Source of the DNA: an uncultured Clostridia bacterium
GTDB lineage: Bacteria > Bacillota > Clostridia > UMGS1883
DNA: 64,000 nt
Direction: 5' to 3'
NCBI GenBank assembly: GCA_947629005.1
Contig: CANRCD010000005.1
Span: 1-64,000, forward strand
The notes beneath the pieces were generated by a model that saw only the letters and a list, made by a program, of their open reading frames with translations, was not told the DNA's origin and did not search any database. How positions within the stretch are numbered: position 1 is the first letter of the stretch; each line of letters begins with the position of its first letter. The position numbers were made by a program, and so were the translations under genes. Shown in pieces: positions 25,957 through 37,504 of this stretch.

Positions 25957-27741
25957 ATGAGCACATTTGAAATTAAGGATAATTTTTACCTTGACGGCAA
26001 ACCCTTCAAAATAATAAGCGGAGGCATACACTATTTCCGCGTTGTGCCCGAATATTGGCGCGATCGCCTTGAAAAGCTCAAGGCCATGGGCTGCAACACT
26101 GTTGAAACCTACGTTTGCTGGAACCTGCACGAACCCCAGCCGGGCAAATTTGACTTTGAGGGCGGGCTCGACATCGCCCGCTTTATAAGCATTGCCGGCG
26201 AGCTTGGACTTAAGGTCATAGTTCGCCCGGGCCCGTTTATCTGCGCCGAGTGGGAGTTCGGAGGACTTCCGGCGTGGCTGCTCCGCGAGGACGGCGTAAA
26301 GTTGCGCGGCCTTTACGAGCCGTATATGACGCACGTTAAAAATTACTTCCGAGAGCTGTTTAAGCGCCTTGCTCCCCTTCAGGTTACTAAGGGCGGGCCG
26401 GTGATACTGTTCCAGATCGAGAATGAGTACGGCTACTATGGCGACGACAAGGAATATCTCATGGAGATGGGCCGCCTTATGCACGACTGCGGCGCGGAGG
26501 TGCCCTTTGTGACGAGCGACGGCCCGTGGGACGACGCTCTGGAGTGCGGCAAGTGCGATATGGCGCTGCCGACGGCCAATTTCGGCTCCCATGTGGAGGC
26601 GCAGTTCAAAACTCTCTCCGAGCACACCGGCGGGGGCCCGCTGATGTGCATGGAGTTTTGGGTGGGCTGGTTCGATAATTGGGGCAGCGAAAAACATTCC
26701 ACCAGCAACCTTGACGCCAATAAGCGCGACTTTGACGACGCTCTGCGCCTCGGCCACGTGAACATTTATATGTTTCACGGCGGCACCAACTTCGGCTTTA
26801 CCAACGGAGCCAACTACTACGATGAGCTTTCGCCCGACGTCACCAGCTACGATTACGACGCCGTGCTCACCGAATGGGGCGACGTCACCCCCAAGTATGA
26901 GGCCTTCCGCGAGATAATCAGAAAGTATGCCGACGTGCCCGAGGTGGAGCTGACCGCCAAAATTGAAAAGGGAGCTTACGGCGCTCTCGAATGTGAAGGC
27001 CGCGTGAGCCTGAACAGCGTGCTTGACGATATTTCGACCCCTGTTTACGCCAAGGACGCCGTGTGCATGGAAAAGCTTGGCCAGAACTTCGGCTACACGC
27101 TCTATCGCGCGTCCTTCCCCAAGGGCAAGACCATAGGCAAGCTGTCGTTCTCGAGGGTGAATGACCGCGCCATTGTGTTTATGGAGGGAAAGCGCTTCGG
27201 CACTTATTACGACCGCGAGCTGCTTGAGGAATACGACTTCAAGCGCAATCCCTACGTCTACGCCGAGGACGGCGATTTCGACGTGCTTACCGAGAACATG
27301 GGCCGCGTGAACTTCAGCTATAAAATCGAGAACCAGCGCAAGGGCATAGACGGCGGCGTGCTGATAAACGGCCATTACCACAACGGTTGGAAAATGTATC
27401 CGCTGCCGCTCGACAATATTGACAAAATCGACTTCGACAAGCCCTACCGCAAGGGCGACCCCGCCTTTTACAAGTTTGGCTTCAACGCCTACAAAAAAAT
27501 GGATACCTTCCTCGACCTTGAGGGCTTCGGCAAGGGCTGCGCCTTCATTAACGGCTTTAATCTGGGACGCTTCTGGGAGATAGGGCCGCAAAAAAGGCTC
27601 TATATTCCCGCGCCGCTCATCCGCGAGGGTCACAACGAGATAGTCATATTTGAGACTGAGGGCAAGGCCTCCCGAACGGTATCCCTTGCGGCCGAGCCGG
27701 ACCTCGGCCCGCTTTACCTACCCGACGGCCGCCCCGAGTAA
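25957..27741 (+). CDS. Glycoside hydrolase family 35 beta-galactosidase
   Basis: The 594-residue protein has no signal peptide and should be cytoplasmic. The N-terminal barrel shows GH35 hallmarks: ISGGIHYFRVVPEYWRDRLEK, NTVETYVCWNLHEP, RPGPFICAEWEFGGLPAWL, the acid/base Glu157 in QIENEYG, and the nucleophile Glu233 in MEFWVGWFDNWG. The C-terminal beta-sandwiches (FINGFNLGRFWEIGPQKRLYIP) are complete. It removes terminal beta-linked galactose from oligosaccharides. ATG 25957 lies behind AAAGGAG. A deacetylase gene follows 12 nt downstream. Confidence 0.94.
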   Translation: MSTFEIKDNFYLDGKPFKIISGGIHYFRVVPEYWRDRLEKLKAMGCNTVETYVCWNLHEPQPGKFDFEGGLDIARFISIAGELGLKVIVRPGPFICAEWEFGGLPAWLLREDGVKLRGLYEPYMTHVKNYFRELFKRLAPLQVTKGGPVILFQIENEYGYYGDDKEYLMEMGRLMHDCGAEVPFVTSDGPWDDALECGKCDMALPTANFGSHVEAQFKTLSEHTGGGPLMCMEFWVGWFDNWGSEKHSTSNLDANKRDFDDALRLGHVNIYMFHGGTNFGFTNGANYYDELSPDVTSYDYDAVLTEWGDVTPKYEAFREIIRKYADVPEVELTAKIEKGAYGALECEGRVSLNSVLDDISTPVYAKDAVCMEKLGQNFGYTLYRASFPKGKTIGKLSFSRVNDRAIVFMEGKRFGTYYDRELLEEYDFKRNPYVYAEDGDFDVLTENMGRVNFSYKIENQRKGIDGGVLINGHYHNGWKMYPLPLDNIDKIDFDKPYRKGDPAFYKFGFNAYKKMDTFLDLEGFGKGCAFINGFNLGRFWEIGPQKRLYIPAPLIREGHNEIVIFETEGKASRTVSLAAEPDLGPLYLPDGRPE

Positions 27742-27753
27742 AGGCGGCCCGAC

Positions 27754-28548
27754 ATGGCAAGGATAAGGAGAAGGGCGCTTATTCCGCTGCTGCTTCTGGC
27801 GGCCGCGGTGTTCGGCATTATCGCGCTTAACGTCTATTACGCAGGCAGCGGCGTGATAGTCTATATGTACCACAGCGTCCGCGAGGAGCCCGTCAACGCC
27901 GACGACGAGGAGCTGAGCGTCCGCCCCGAAAGCTTTGAGGAGCAGCTCCGCTTTTTCGCCGAGAGCGGCAGGAAAACGATTTTCGCTTCGGAGCTCCCGA
28001 AGGTGCAAAAGGGAGGCAAATACCTTGCGCTCACCTTTGACGACGGCTACGAGGACAACTATACTGAGGTGTTCCCGCTGCTGAAAAAGTACGGCTGCAA
28101 GGCCACCATATTCATGATAACCAGCCTCATAGGCAAGGAGGGGTATCTCTCCGCCGAGCAGATACGCGAAATGACGGCCAGCGGACTGGTGAGCGTGCAG
28201 TCGCACACTGTGTCGCACGAGCCCTTGGCCCTCGGCGATAAGGAGTTCGAGGACGTGGACGGCGAGTTCAGGAACAGCAAAATCGTGCTACAGACCATTT
28301 CTGGCAAAAGGGTGAACGCCGTGGCCGTGCCGAACGGAAGCTATGACCCTGTGGTGCTGGACATAGCTCAAGGCTATTACGACGTGATTTTCAGCGGCAC
28401 GAGCTTTAAGCTCTACGACTACAACCCCTTGGACGTGCCGCGCATAGGGATATACCGCCGCCACACTCTGTGGGAGGTCAAGGCCCTGACCGAGCAAAGG
28501 GGCACGTATATGGCGGTGAGGACGCTGCAAAAGCTGATAGGGAAGTAG
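27754..28548 (+). CDS. Membrane-anchored polysaccharide deacetylase (NodB domain)
   Basis: The 264-residue protein has an N-terminal signal anchor (ALIPLLLLAAAVFGIIALNVYY) and a NodB homology domain: YMYHSV, LTFDDGYEDNYTEVFPLLKKY with the catalytic/metal aspartates, and the metal histidines in SHTVSHEPL. The family de-N-acetylates chitooligosaccharides, peptidoglycan or other cell-wall glycans; the order here (YMYHSV first) is like PdaA/PgaB-type enzymes. The substrate cannot be read. It lies 12 nt after GH35 and ends before a terminator. Confidence 0.9.
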   Translation: MARIRRRALIPLLLLAAAVFGIIALNVYYAGSGVIVYMYHSVREEPVNADDEELSVRPESFEEQLRFFAESGRKTIFASELPKVQKGGKYLALTFDDGYEDNYTEVFPLLKKYGCKATIFMITSLIGKEGYLSAEQIREMTASGLVSVQSHTVSHEPLALGDKEFEDVDGEFRNSKIVLQTISGKRVNAVAVPNGSYDPVVLDIAQGYYDVIFSGTSFKLYDYNPLDVPRIGIYRRHTLWEVKALTEQRGTYMAVRTLQKLIGK

Positions 28549-28565
28549 GAACTCAATTTCGCTCG

Positions 28566-28612
28566 AAAGCCATGGAAAGGCCGCGTCTCCCATGGCTTTT
28601 CCCTTTTTTTCG
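28566..28612 (+). terminator. Terminator after the deacetylase gene
   Basis: Arms AAAGCCATGG and CCATGGCTTT enclose a 14-nt loop, followed by TCCCTTTTTTT. Confidence 0.8.
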
Positions 28613-28639
28613 GCGGCGTTATTCATGCCGCTCCGCTTG

Positions 28640-28661
28640 CATATACTGATATGCAAGGAGG
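28640..28661 (+). promoter_or_regulatory. Candidate SigE -10 element and ribosome site of the SpoIVF-like pair
   Basis: CATATACT (28640-28647) matches the SigE -10 consensus CATAYAMT of Bacillus, 21 nt before the ATG; I find no convincing -35. The same bases form an 8-bp inverted repeat (TTGCATAT / ATATGCAA), whose right arm runs into AAGGAGG. It could be promoter, translational hairpin or both. Confidence 0.35.
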
Positions 28662-28668
28662 GAAAACA

Positions 28669-28869
28669 ATGCCCGATATACGCAAGCTTTTGCAGGATTT
28701 TCTTTTCCGTGTTTCGGTGTGCATGGGGCTTTTGCTCCTGTGCTTTGCCATGCGCCGGTTGTGGCCCGAGGGCTTCGGCGCGTTTCGGGAAAATCTGTTT
28801 TACCGCGTGGATTTCGGCCTTGTCATGCGCGAACTTCGGGAGCTGGGAAGGTGCGTGCTGCCCCGATGA
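28669..28869 (+). CDS. Small membrane protein upstream of SpoIVFB-like protease (possible SpoIVFA stub)
   Basis: The 66-residue protein (MPDIRKLLQDFLFRV...) has one membrane segment (VSVCMGLLLLCFAM) followed by a short extracytoplasmic part (FRENLFYRVDFGLVMRELRELG). ATG 28669 follows AAGGAGG. The stop overlaps the protease ATG as ATGA, the arrangement of spoIVFA-spoIVFB. The layout (short cytosolic N-terminus, one span, short outer helix) recalls the N-terminal part of SpoIVFA without its M23 domain. That homology is inferred from position and topology, not from clear sequence identity. Confidence 0.6.
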   Translation: MPDIRKLLQDFLFRVSVCMGLLLLCFAMRRLWPEGFGAFRENLFYRVDFGLVMRELRELGRCVLPR

Positions 28870-29393
28870 AATTAAAAATACACCCGCTGGCGATTGTAAC
28901 GGTCGCCTTTTTTGTTTGGAATAAAACCTATGCCAGGCTCCTTGCATCGGCCCTGCTCCACGAGCTCGGCCATGCGCTGGCGGCGTGGCTCGCCGGCAGG
29001 CGGAATCTGGTTTTTACGCTGACTCCGCTGGGCTTTTCACTCTACGCCGGCGAATTGAGCGGCCCTGCCGCGCTGGCGGTGTATCTGGCCGGACCGGCGG
29101 TCAGCCTCGCCATAGCGCCGTGGCTTTCTCCTCAGACGCTGTGGGTGCTGGTATTTAACCTGATTCCCGTGCTGCCGCTGGACGGCGGGCGCATTGCCGC
29201 CGTACTGCTTGGCGAGCGCGCCGCCCTCTCGCTCGGTTCGCTGGCGCTGCTTTTTCTGCTGCTGCTATCGGCCTTGCACGACGTCCCGCCCGTGGGGCTT
29301 GTCGCGGTGCTTATTCTCCACGGGCGGTACGTCGCTTCCGGAGGGTATATGAAAATCCGCCGCGCGGCCGACTTTTTGCGGGACCTGTATTGA
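28866..29393 (+). CDS. SpoIVFB-like site-2 (M50) intramembrane metalloprotease
   Basis: The 175-residue membrane protein has the S2P zinc motif HELGH at 32-36 and the second motif NLIPVLPLDGGR (about 98-109), the family's NPxPxxPLDGG aspartate site. It lacks the C-terminal CBS domain present in B. subtilis SpoIVFB. In sporulation, SpoIVFB cleaves pro-SigK in the mother cell. The gene is translationally coupled to the short membrane gene before it. The next promoter overlaps its stop codon. Confidence 0.82.
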   Translation: MKLKIHPLAIVTVAFFVWNKTYARLLASALLHELGHALAAWLAGRRNLVFTLTPLGFSLYAGELSGPAALAVYLAGPAVSLAIAPWLSPQTLWVLVFNLIPVLPLDGGRIAAVLLGERAALSLGSLALLFLLLLSALHDVPPVGLVAVLILHGRYVASGGYMKIRRAADFLRDLY

Positions 29394-29418
29394 CTTTTCT
29401 CACCGATTGTGATAAAAT
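29390..29418 (+). promoter_or_regulatory. SigA-type promoter of the TIGR03960/TIGR03936 pair
   Basis: TTGACT (29390-29395), 17-nt spacer, TAAAAT (29413-29418), followed by GAAAGGA before ATG 29450. Confidence 0.8.
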
Positions 29419-29449
29419 CAAGCCGAATTAACAGAAAGGATAAAGCCTC

Positions 29450-31339
29450 ATGAGCACAGTGAACATAGACCGCCTGCTTAAGCGGGTGCAAAAGCCTACG
29501 CGCTACTGCGGGGGCGAGCTGAACAGCGTTATAAAAAATCCGGCCGATGTTAAAATACGCTACGCTTTCGCCTTCCCCGACACGTACGAGGTGGGAATGA
29601 GCCACCTCGGCATAAAGATACTCTATCACTGCCTCAACCTCCGGCCCGACGTTTACTGCGAGCGGGTCTTTGCCCCTTGGATAGATATGGAAGAGGAAAT
29701 GCGCCGCGAGGGCGTGCCGCTGTTTTCGATTGAGACGCGCACCCCCGTGAGCGAGTTTGACTTCCTCGGCGTAACGCTCCAGTATGAAATGAGCTACACT
29801 AACATACTTAATATGCTCGATCTTGCCGGCATACCGTTGCTCTCCCGCGACCGCGGCGAGGACTGCCCCTTCGTGAACGCCGGAGGGCCCTGCGCCTATA
29901 ATCCCGAGCCGCTGGCCGGCATCTTCGACTTTTTCACCATGGGAGAGGGCGAGGAGGTCATCGGGGAGCTGATGGACGCCTATAACGAATGGAAGGCCGA
30001 GGGCGGCAGGCGAATCGACTACCTTAAAAAAATTGCGAAAATAGAAGGAATATACGTCCCCTGCCTCTACGATGTGGAATATAACCCCGACGGCACGCTT
30101 AAGTCCATGACGCCAAACTGCCCCGAGGCAAAGCCACGCGTCAGAAAGCGCATAATCGAAAAGCTGGACGAGGTGGTTTTTCCCGACAAGTTCATCGTGC
30201 CGTTTATGGACATAGTCCACGACCGCGTTAGTCTGGAGGTGTTCCGCGGCTGCATACGGGGCTGCCGCTTCTGTCAGGCGGGCATGATATACCGCCCCGT
30301 GCGCGAAAAATCGCCTGACTGCCTTGTGCGCGACGCCGTAAATTTGATAGGCTCCACCGGATACGAGGAGCTTAGCCTTTCGAGCCTTTCCACCAGCGAC
30401 TACACCCGTTTTGCCGAGCTGGCCGACCGCCTGCTTGAGTTCACCGAAAAGGAGAAGGTAAGCCTGTCGCTGCCGTCGCTGAGGGTGGATAACTTCGGCC
30501 TCGGCCTTATGGAAAGGGTGCAGAAGGTCAGAAAAAGCGGCCTCACCTTTGCGCCCGAGGCCGGCAGCCAGCGTATGAGGGATGTCATCAACAAAAACGT
30601 CACCGAGGACGACCTAATGCAGAGCGTGGGCCTCGCCTTCGACGGCGGCTGGATAACCGTCAAGCTCTATTTCATGATAGGTCTGCCATACGAGACCGAC
30701 GACGACATTGCCGGCATTGCCCGACTTGCCGAAAAGGTGGTGGAGCGCTATTACTCCTCCGAAAAGACCAACAAGCGCCGCTCTCCCTCGGTGAATATCA
30801 GCGTGGCGGGCTTTGTGCCCAAGCCGTTCACTCCCTTTCAGTGGGCGGAGCAGAACAGCCCCGAAACGCTTCGGCGAAAGCAGCAGCTTTTAAAAGACGA
30901 AATTCACAACCGCCACATAAAGTACAGCTATCACCAGAGCGACGTAAGCGTGCTGGAAGGCGTTTTCGCCAGAGGTGACAGACGCCTCTGCGACGTTCTT
31001 GTCCGCGCCTTCGAGCTGGGCTGCAAGCTGGACGGATGGAGCGAGTGTTTTGATATGGAAAAATGGCGCCGAGCTTTTCTCGACTGCGGCGTAAGCATGG
31101 ATTTCTACACCCGCGAGCGCGGAGCGGACGAGCTTTTCCCGTGGGATTTTGTGGACATCGGCGTTACGAAAGAGTTCCTCGCCGCCGAAAACGAACGCGC
31201 GTCCCGCGCCGAAACTACGCCTAATTGCCGCCAAAAATGCAGTAATTGCGGGGCCGCGTCCCTGTGCGAGGACGGCAAGTGCAGCGTCTATGCAGAGGAA
31301 AGCAGCCTTCGGGCCGTAAGGGAGATGAGAAAAGCGTGA
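29450..31339 (+). CDS. TIGR03960 family B12-binding-type radical SAM protein
   Basis: The 629-residue protein starts RLLKRVQKPTRYCGGELNSV, typical of TIGR03960. An N-terminal cobalamin-binding-like domain (about 30-190) precedes a radical SAM domain with EVFRGCIRGCRFCQAGMIYRP (CxxxCxxC near residue 268). A cysteine-rich tail (NCRQKCSNCGA) ends the protein. This family almost always accompanies TIGR03936, as it does here by a 4-nt overlap. The substrate is unknown; proximity to ribosomal or RNA genes in many Firmicutes suggests RNA or translation-related modification. Confidence 0.92.
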   Translation: MSTVNIDRLLKRVQKPTRYCGGELNSVIKNPADVKIRYAFAFPDTYEVGMSHLGIKILYHCLNLRPDVYCERVFAPWIDMEEEMRREGVPLFSIETRTPVSEFDFLGVTLQYEMSYTNILNMLDLAGIPLLSRDRGEDCPFVNAGGPCAYNPEPLAGIFDFFTMGEGEEVIGELMDAYNEWKAEGGRRIDYLKKIAKIEGIYVPCLYDVEYNPDGTLKSMTPNCPEAKPRVRKRIIEKLDEVVFPDKFIVPFMDIVHDRVSLEVFRGCIRGCRFCQAGMIYRPVREKSPDCLVRDAVNLIGSTGYEELSLSSLSTSDYTRFAELADRLLEFTEKEKVSLSLPSLRVDNFGLGLMERVQKVRKSGLTFAPEAGSQRMRDVINKNVTEDDLMQSVGLAFDGGWITVKLYFMIGLPYETDDDIAGIARLAEKVVERYYSSEKTNKRRSPSVNISVAGFVPKPFTPFQWAEQNSPETLRRKQQLLKDEIHNRHIKYSYHQSDVSVLEGVFARGDRRLCDVLVRAFELGCKLDGWSECFDMEKWRRAFLDCGVSMDFYTRERGADELFPWDFVDIGVTKEFLAAENERASRAETTPNCRQKCSNCGAASLCEDGKCSVYAEESSLRAVREMRKA

Positions 31340-31965
31340 ACGATTACTGCCTTATATACGAGAAAACAGACGCTGCAAAGTACATTTCTCATCTCGACTT
31401 TGTGAGGGTCATGGGCCGCATGATGCGCCGCGCTTCGGTGCCGGTGGCGTTTTCAGAGGGCTTTAACCCTCACCCGCTGCTGGTTTTCGCGCTGCCGCTT
31501 TCGGTGGGCTATACCAGCGGCTGCGAGCTTATGGAATTCCGCTTGGCGGAGTATATGCCTCCCGACGAGGTGGAAAGCCGCCTGCGCGCTTCCGCGCCGG
31601 CGGGGATAAACGTGCTTTCGGTCAGGGAGGGCAAAAGCCGCATGAAAAAGCTGCGCTACGCCCTTTACCGCGTCACTCCCGAAAGGCTGCCCGCCTCGGC
31701 GGACGGCTTCCTTGCCCGAAAGGAGACCGTAGTTGATAAAAAGACGAAAAGCGGCGTTAAGGATACCGACATTCGCTCCGACATCATAAGCATAGGCCTT
31801 GCGGACGGTCATATCGACATGACGCTCAGCGCAGGCAGCGAGCATAATCTTAAGCCGGACGTGGTGATGAAGGCCATGAATAAGTATATCGACGGCTATG
31901 ACAGCGGCGACTGCGAATATCACCGCGCCGCCATATACGACGAAAACATGGAGGAAATAAAGTAG
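31336..31965 (+). CDS. TIGR03936 / DUF2344 radical SAM-associated protein
   Basis: The 209-residue protein begins at GTG 31336, which overlaps the stop of the radical SAM gene (GTGA). It shows the DUF2344 signature YISHLDFVRVMGRMMRRA...PVAFSEGFNPHPLLVFALPLSVGYTSGCELMEF. In other species this partner can be fused to or placed beside the TIGR03960 enzyme and is believed to work with it. Downstream rng and rplU genes, frequent in other Clostridia, are absent here. Confidence 0.9.
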   Translation: MNDYCLIYEKTDAAKYISHLDFVRVMGRMMRRASVPVAFSEGFNPHPLLVFALPLSVGYTSGCELMEFRLAEYMPPDEVESRLRASAPAGINVLSVREGKSRMKKLRYALYRVTPERLPASADGFLARKETVVDKKTKSGVKDTDIRSDIISIGLADGHIDMTLSAGSEHNLKPDVVMKAMNKYIDGYDSGDCEYHRAAIYDENMEEIK

Positions 31966-32339
31966 AGGCAAAAGGCTTCCCCTTCGGGGGAAGCTGTCGT
32001 CATAGTCGTCGCAGGCTCCGCATTGAGGTTTCGGTTTTTTCAAAACCAAAACCGAGCTTGCTCCGCCGCTCCTTCTTTCCCCACAAATCCGGCATTACCG
32101 TCTTTGCGGAGCCCCTTTGGGGTTAAATTCATAGGTTGTTTTCGCCCGCGCCTAGTAATTATGCCGCCCATGCGGTGTGCCTCAACACGCCCTCCGCTTC
32201 GAGGACGCGCCTTCGGCGCGGGAGTCGTATTTAATTTTATGCCTATGTTCTTTTGCGACCAAAAGAACCAAAAGTCTCGGGACTTTGCAGTCGGCGCGGC
32301 GGCGCGGGCATTTTTTTTGTTACTTTTTTGTAAAAAAAC
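31966..32339. other. Gene-free region with remnant repeats
   Basis: About 370 nt hold a GCTTCCCC/GGGGAAGC hairpin right after the operon (about 31979-31998), a GGTTTT...AAAACC inverted segment near 32032-32049, and TTTTGCGACCAAAAGAACC-like sequence near 32252. The 116-residue frame across it has no ribosome site or protein-like composition. I see no gene. Confidence 0.5.
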
Positions 32340-32368
32340 TTGCTTTTGCTATGGCGTTATGATAGAAT
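32340..32368 (+). promoter_or_regulatory. SigA-type promoter of the yqeY-GH2 unit
   Basis: TTGCTT (32340-32345), 17-nt spacer, TAGAAT (32363-32368), then GAAAGGAG before the GTG start at 32411. Confidence 0.7.
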
Positions 32369-32410
32369 TGTGAAGGAAAAACAGAAATATCCGAAAGGAG
32401 ACTGATTGCC

Positions 32411-35966
<3,556 letters not shown>

Positions 35967-35982
35967 AGCACCGCATAAAATG

Positions 35983-36003
35983 GGGCGGCCCTCGCGGCCG
36001 CCC
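35983..36003 (+). terminator. GC-rich hairpin after GH2
   Basis: Arms GGGCGGCC and GGCCGCCC around a short loop, 17 nt after the stop. No T run follows, so termination is only likely. Confidence 0.5.
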
Positions 36004-36025
36004 TGTGTTGGCCTAAAAATTGCTA

Positions 36026-36054
36026 TTTACAAGACGGGAAAATTGTGATATAAT
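36026..36054 (+). promoter_or_regulatory. SigA-type promoter of the SLH-GH16 gene
   Basis: TTTACA (36026-36031), 17-nt spacer, TATAAT (36049-36054), then GGGAGG ahead of ATG 36090. Confidence 0.8.
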
Positions 36055-36089
36055 TATATAAAGCCACATAAAAAAGGGAGGAAAACGAA

Positions 36090-37427
36090 ATGAAACTGCG
36101 CGCTATAGCCGCCGCCTGCCTCGGCTTGGCAATGCTTACGGGTACGGCCTTCGCGGATGCGCCAAGCCTCGGGCACGGGCCGCAGGTCTATTCTAAGGGC
36201 CAGTTCATGCAGCTTCTGGCGGTCGAGACTAAGGTTAATCCGCTGATATACAGCGGTGTGTTCAAGGATGTAGGCTCAGATAACTACTACAGCGACATTG
36301 TGGAGGGCCTTGTGGTGGCCGGAATTGTCGATATGGAAATGGCAAAGGACGGCGAAATAGGCCTCGACGAGCCAATTACCAATGAGGAGGCCGTGGCGCT
36401 GATGGTTCGCGGGCTCCGCTATAAAAAAAGCAATATGGCCATAGGGGTGGACCTTCAGTTTGAGGACAAAGACGATATTTCGCCTTGGGCATTGAGCTAT
36501 ATCGAGGTTGCCGCCGCCAACGGCCTTGTGGACAACAGCGGCCGCTTTGAGCCGCAGGCAAAGGTAATGGGAGCGCCCGCCATGATAGAGCGCATGGACA
36601 AGGTATACCGCAGTCTGCCGCTGCTCCCCGGCAGCGGGCTTATGCGCATTGAGTTTCCCGTGCTGGACGCGCCCGAGGGCGTGGAGCGGCCTGCAATGCT
36701 TAGCGAGGACTACAAGCTGGTGTTTGACGATGAGTTTGACGGAGACTCCCTTAATACCAAAAACTGGGGATATAACTATTCTTGGGGCCACAGCCACAAC
36801 CATTCCGGCTGGTGCGTACCTGAAAACGTCATAATAAAGGACGGCGTGCTCACGCTACGCGGCGAGAACGAGCGCCATCCCGACTCCGTAGGCAAGCAGT
36901 ATACCTTTAACAATCAGAAGAACGATATTATGTATACCAGCGGCGCGGTGAATACCGCCGGTACGTTCCGCTTTAACTACGGCTATTTCGAGGCCCGCAT
37001 GAAAATGCCCAAGGGCAAGGGCCTGTGGCCAGCGTGGTGGATGCTGAAGGACGGCTGGCCGCCCGAGATTGATATGCTCGAAATTCTCTGCTCAAGGCCG
37101 AAGCAGCTCCGCGTGAACTGCCATTACGGCGCTTCGTGGAACAGCGAAAGGAGCCATGAGCAGGTTATAACCCTTGATTTTGACTCCACCGACGATTTCC
37201 ACACTTACGGCTTTGAGTGGACGCCAAAGTACATGAAGTACTATGTGGACGGCGTTCAGGTGGGCCATGCTCTCACCGATAAGGCGGCTCTTGACCAGTG
37301 CACAAATATGTATATGCTGCTAAACCTCGCCATCGACGGCTGGGACGGAAAGCCCGACTCAACCACCGTATGGCCCGCGGATTTTCAGTGTGATTTCGTC
37401 CGAGTATGGCAGAAAAACGAGTATTGA
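36090..37427 (+). CDS. SLH-anchored GH16 beta-glucanase-like enzyme
   Basis: The 445-residue protein has a signal peptide (MKLRAIAAACLGLAMLTGTAFA), an SLH-like region of about two repeats (about 30-165: GVFKDVGSDNYYSDIVEGLVVAGIVD, FEDKDDISPWALSYIEVAAANGLVD) and a C-terminal GH16 domain (about 215-445). The catalytic motif is EIDMLEI with nucleophile Glu326, Asp328 and acid/base Glu331; LVFDDEFDGDSLNTKNW and WPAWWML are typical of laminarinase/lichenase-type members. It should hydrolyse beta-1,3 (or mixed) glucans or galactans while attached to wall polymers. Exact linkage preference is not readable. Confidence 0.88.
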   Translation: MKLRAIAAACLGLAMLTGTAFADAPSLGHGPQVYSKGQFMQLLAVETKVNPLIYSGVFKDVGSDNYYSDIVEGLVVAGIVDMEMAKDGEIGLDEPITNEEAVALMVRGLRYKKSNMAIGVDLQFEDKDDISPWALSYIEVAAANGLVDNSGRFEPQAKVMGAPAMIERMDKVYRSLPLLPGSGLMRIEFPVLDAPEGVERPAMLSEDYKLVFDDEFDGDSLNTKNWGYNYSWGHSHNHSGWCVPENVIIKDGVLTLRGENERHPDSVGKQYTFNNQKNDIMYTSGAVNTAGTFRFNYGYFEARMKMPKGKGLWPAWWMLKDGWPPEIDMLEILCSRPKQLRVNCHYGASWNSERSHEQVITLDFDSTDDFHTYGFEWTPKYMKYYVDGVQVGHALTDKAALDQCTNMYMLLNLAIDGWDGKPDSTTVWPADFQCDFVRVWQKNEY

Positions 37428-37504
37428 TAAAAAAATAGGGAACTTTTTCGCGGGATGATACGTCTAAATAACGGAACTCCCAGAACATGAAAGGATTGAT
37501 TTAC

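Noticed and set aside
32023-32373. 116-codon frame in the gap after the radical SAM pair
   Set aside because: It lacks a ribosome site, has erratic composition and runs across repeat remnants and the yqeY promoter.
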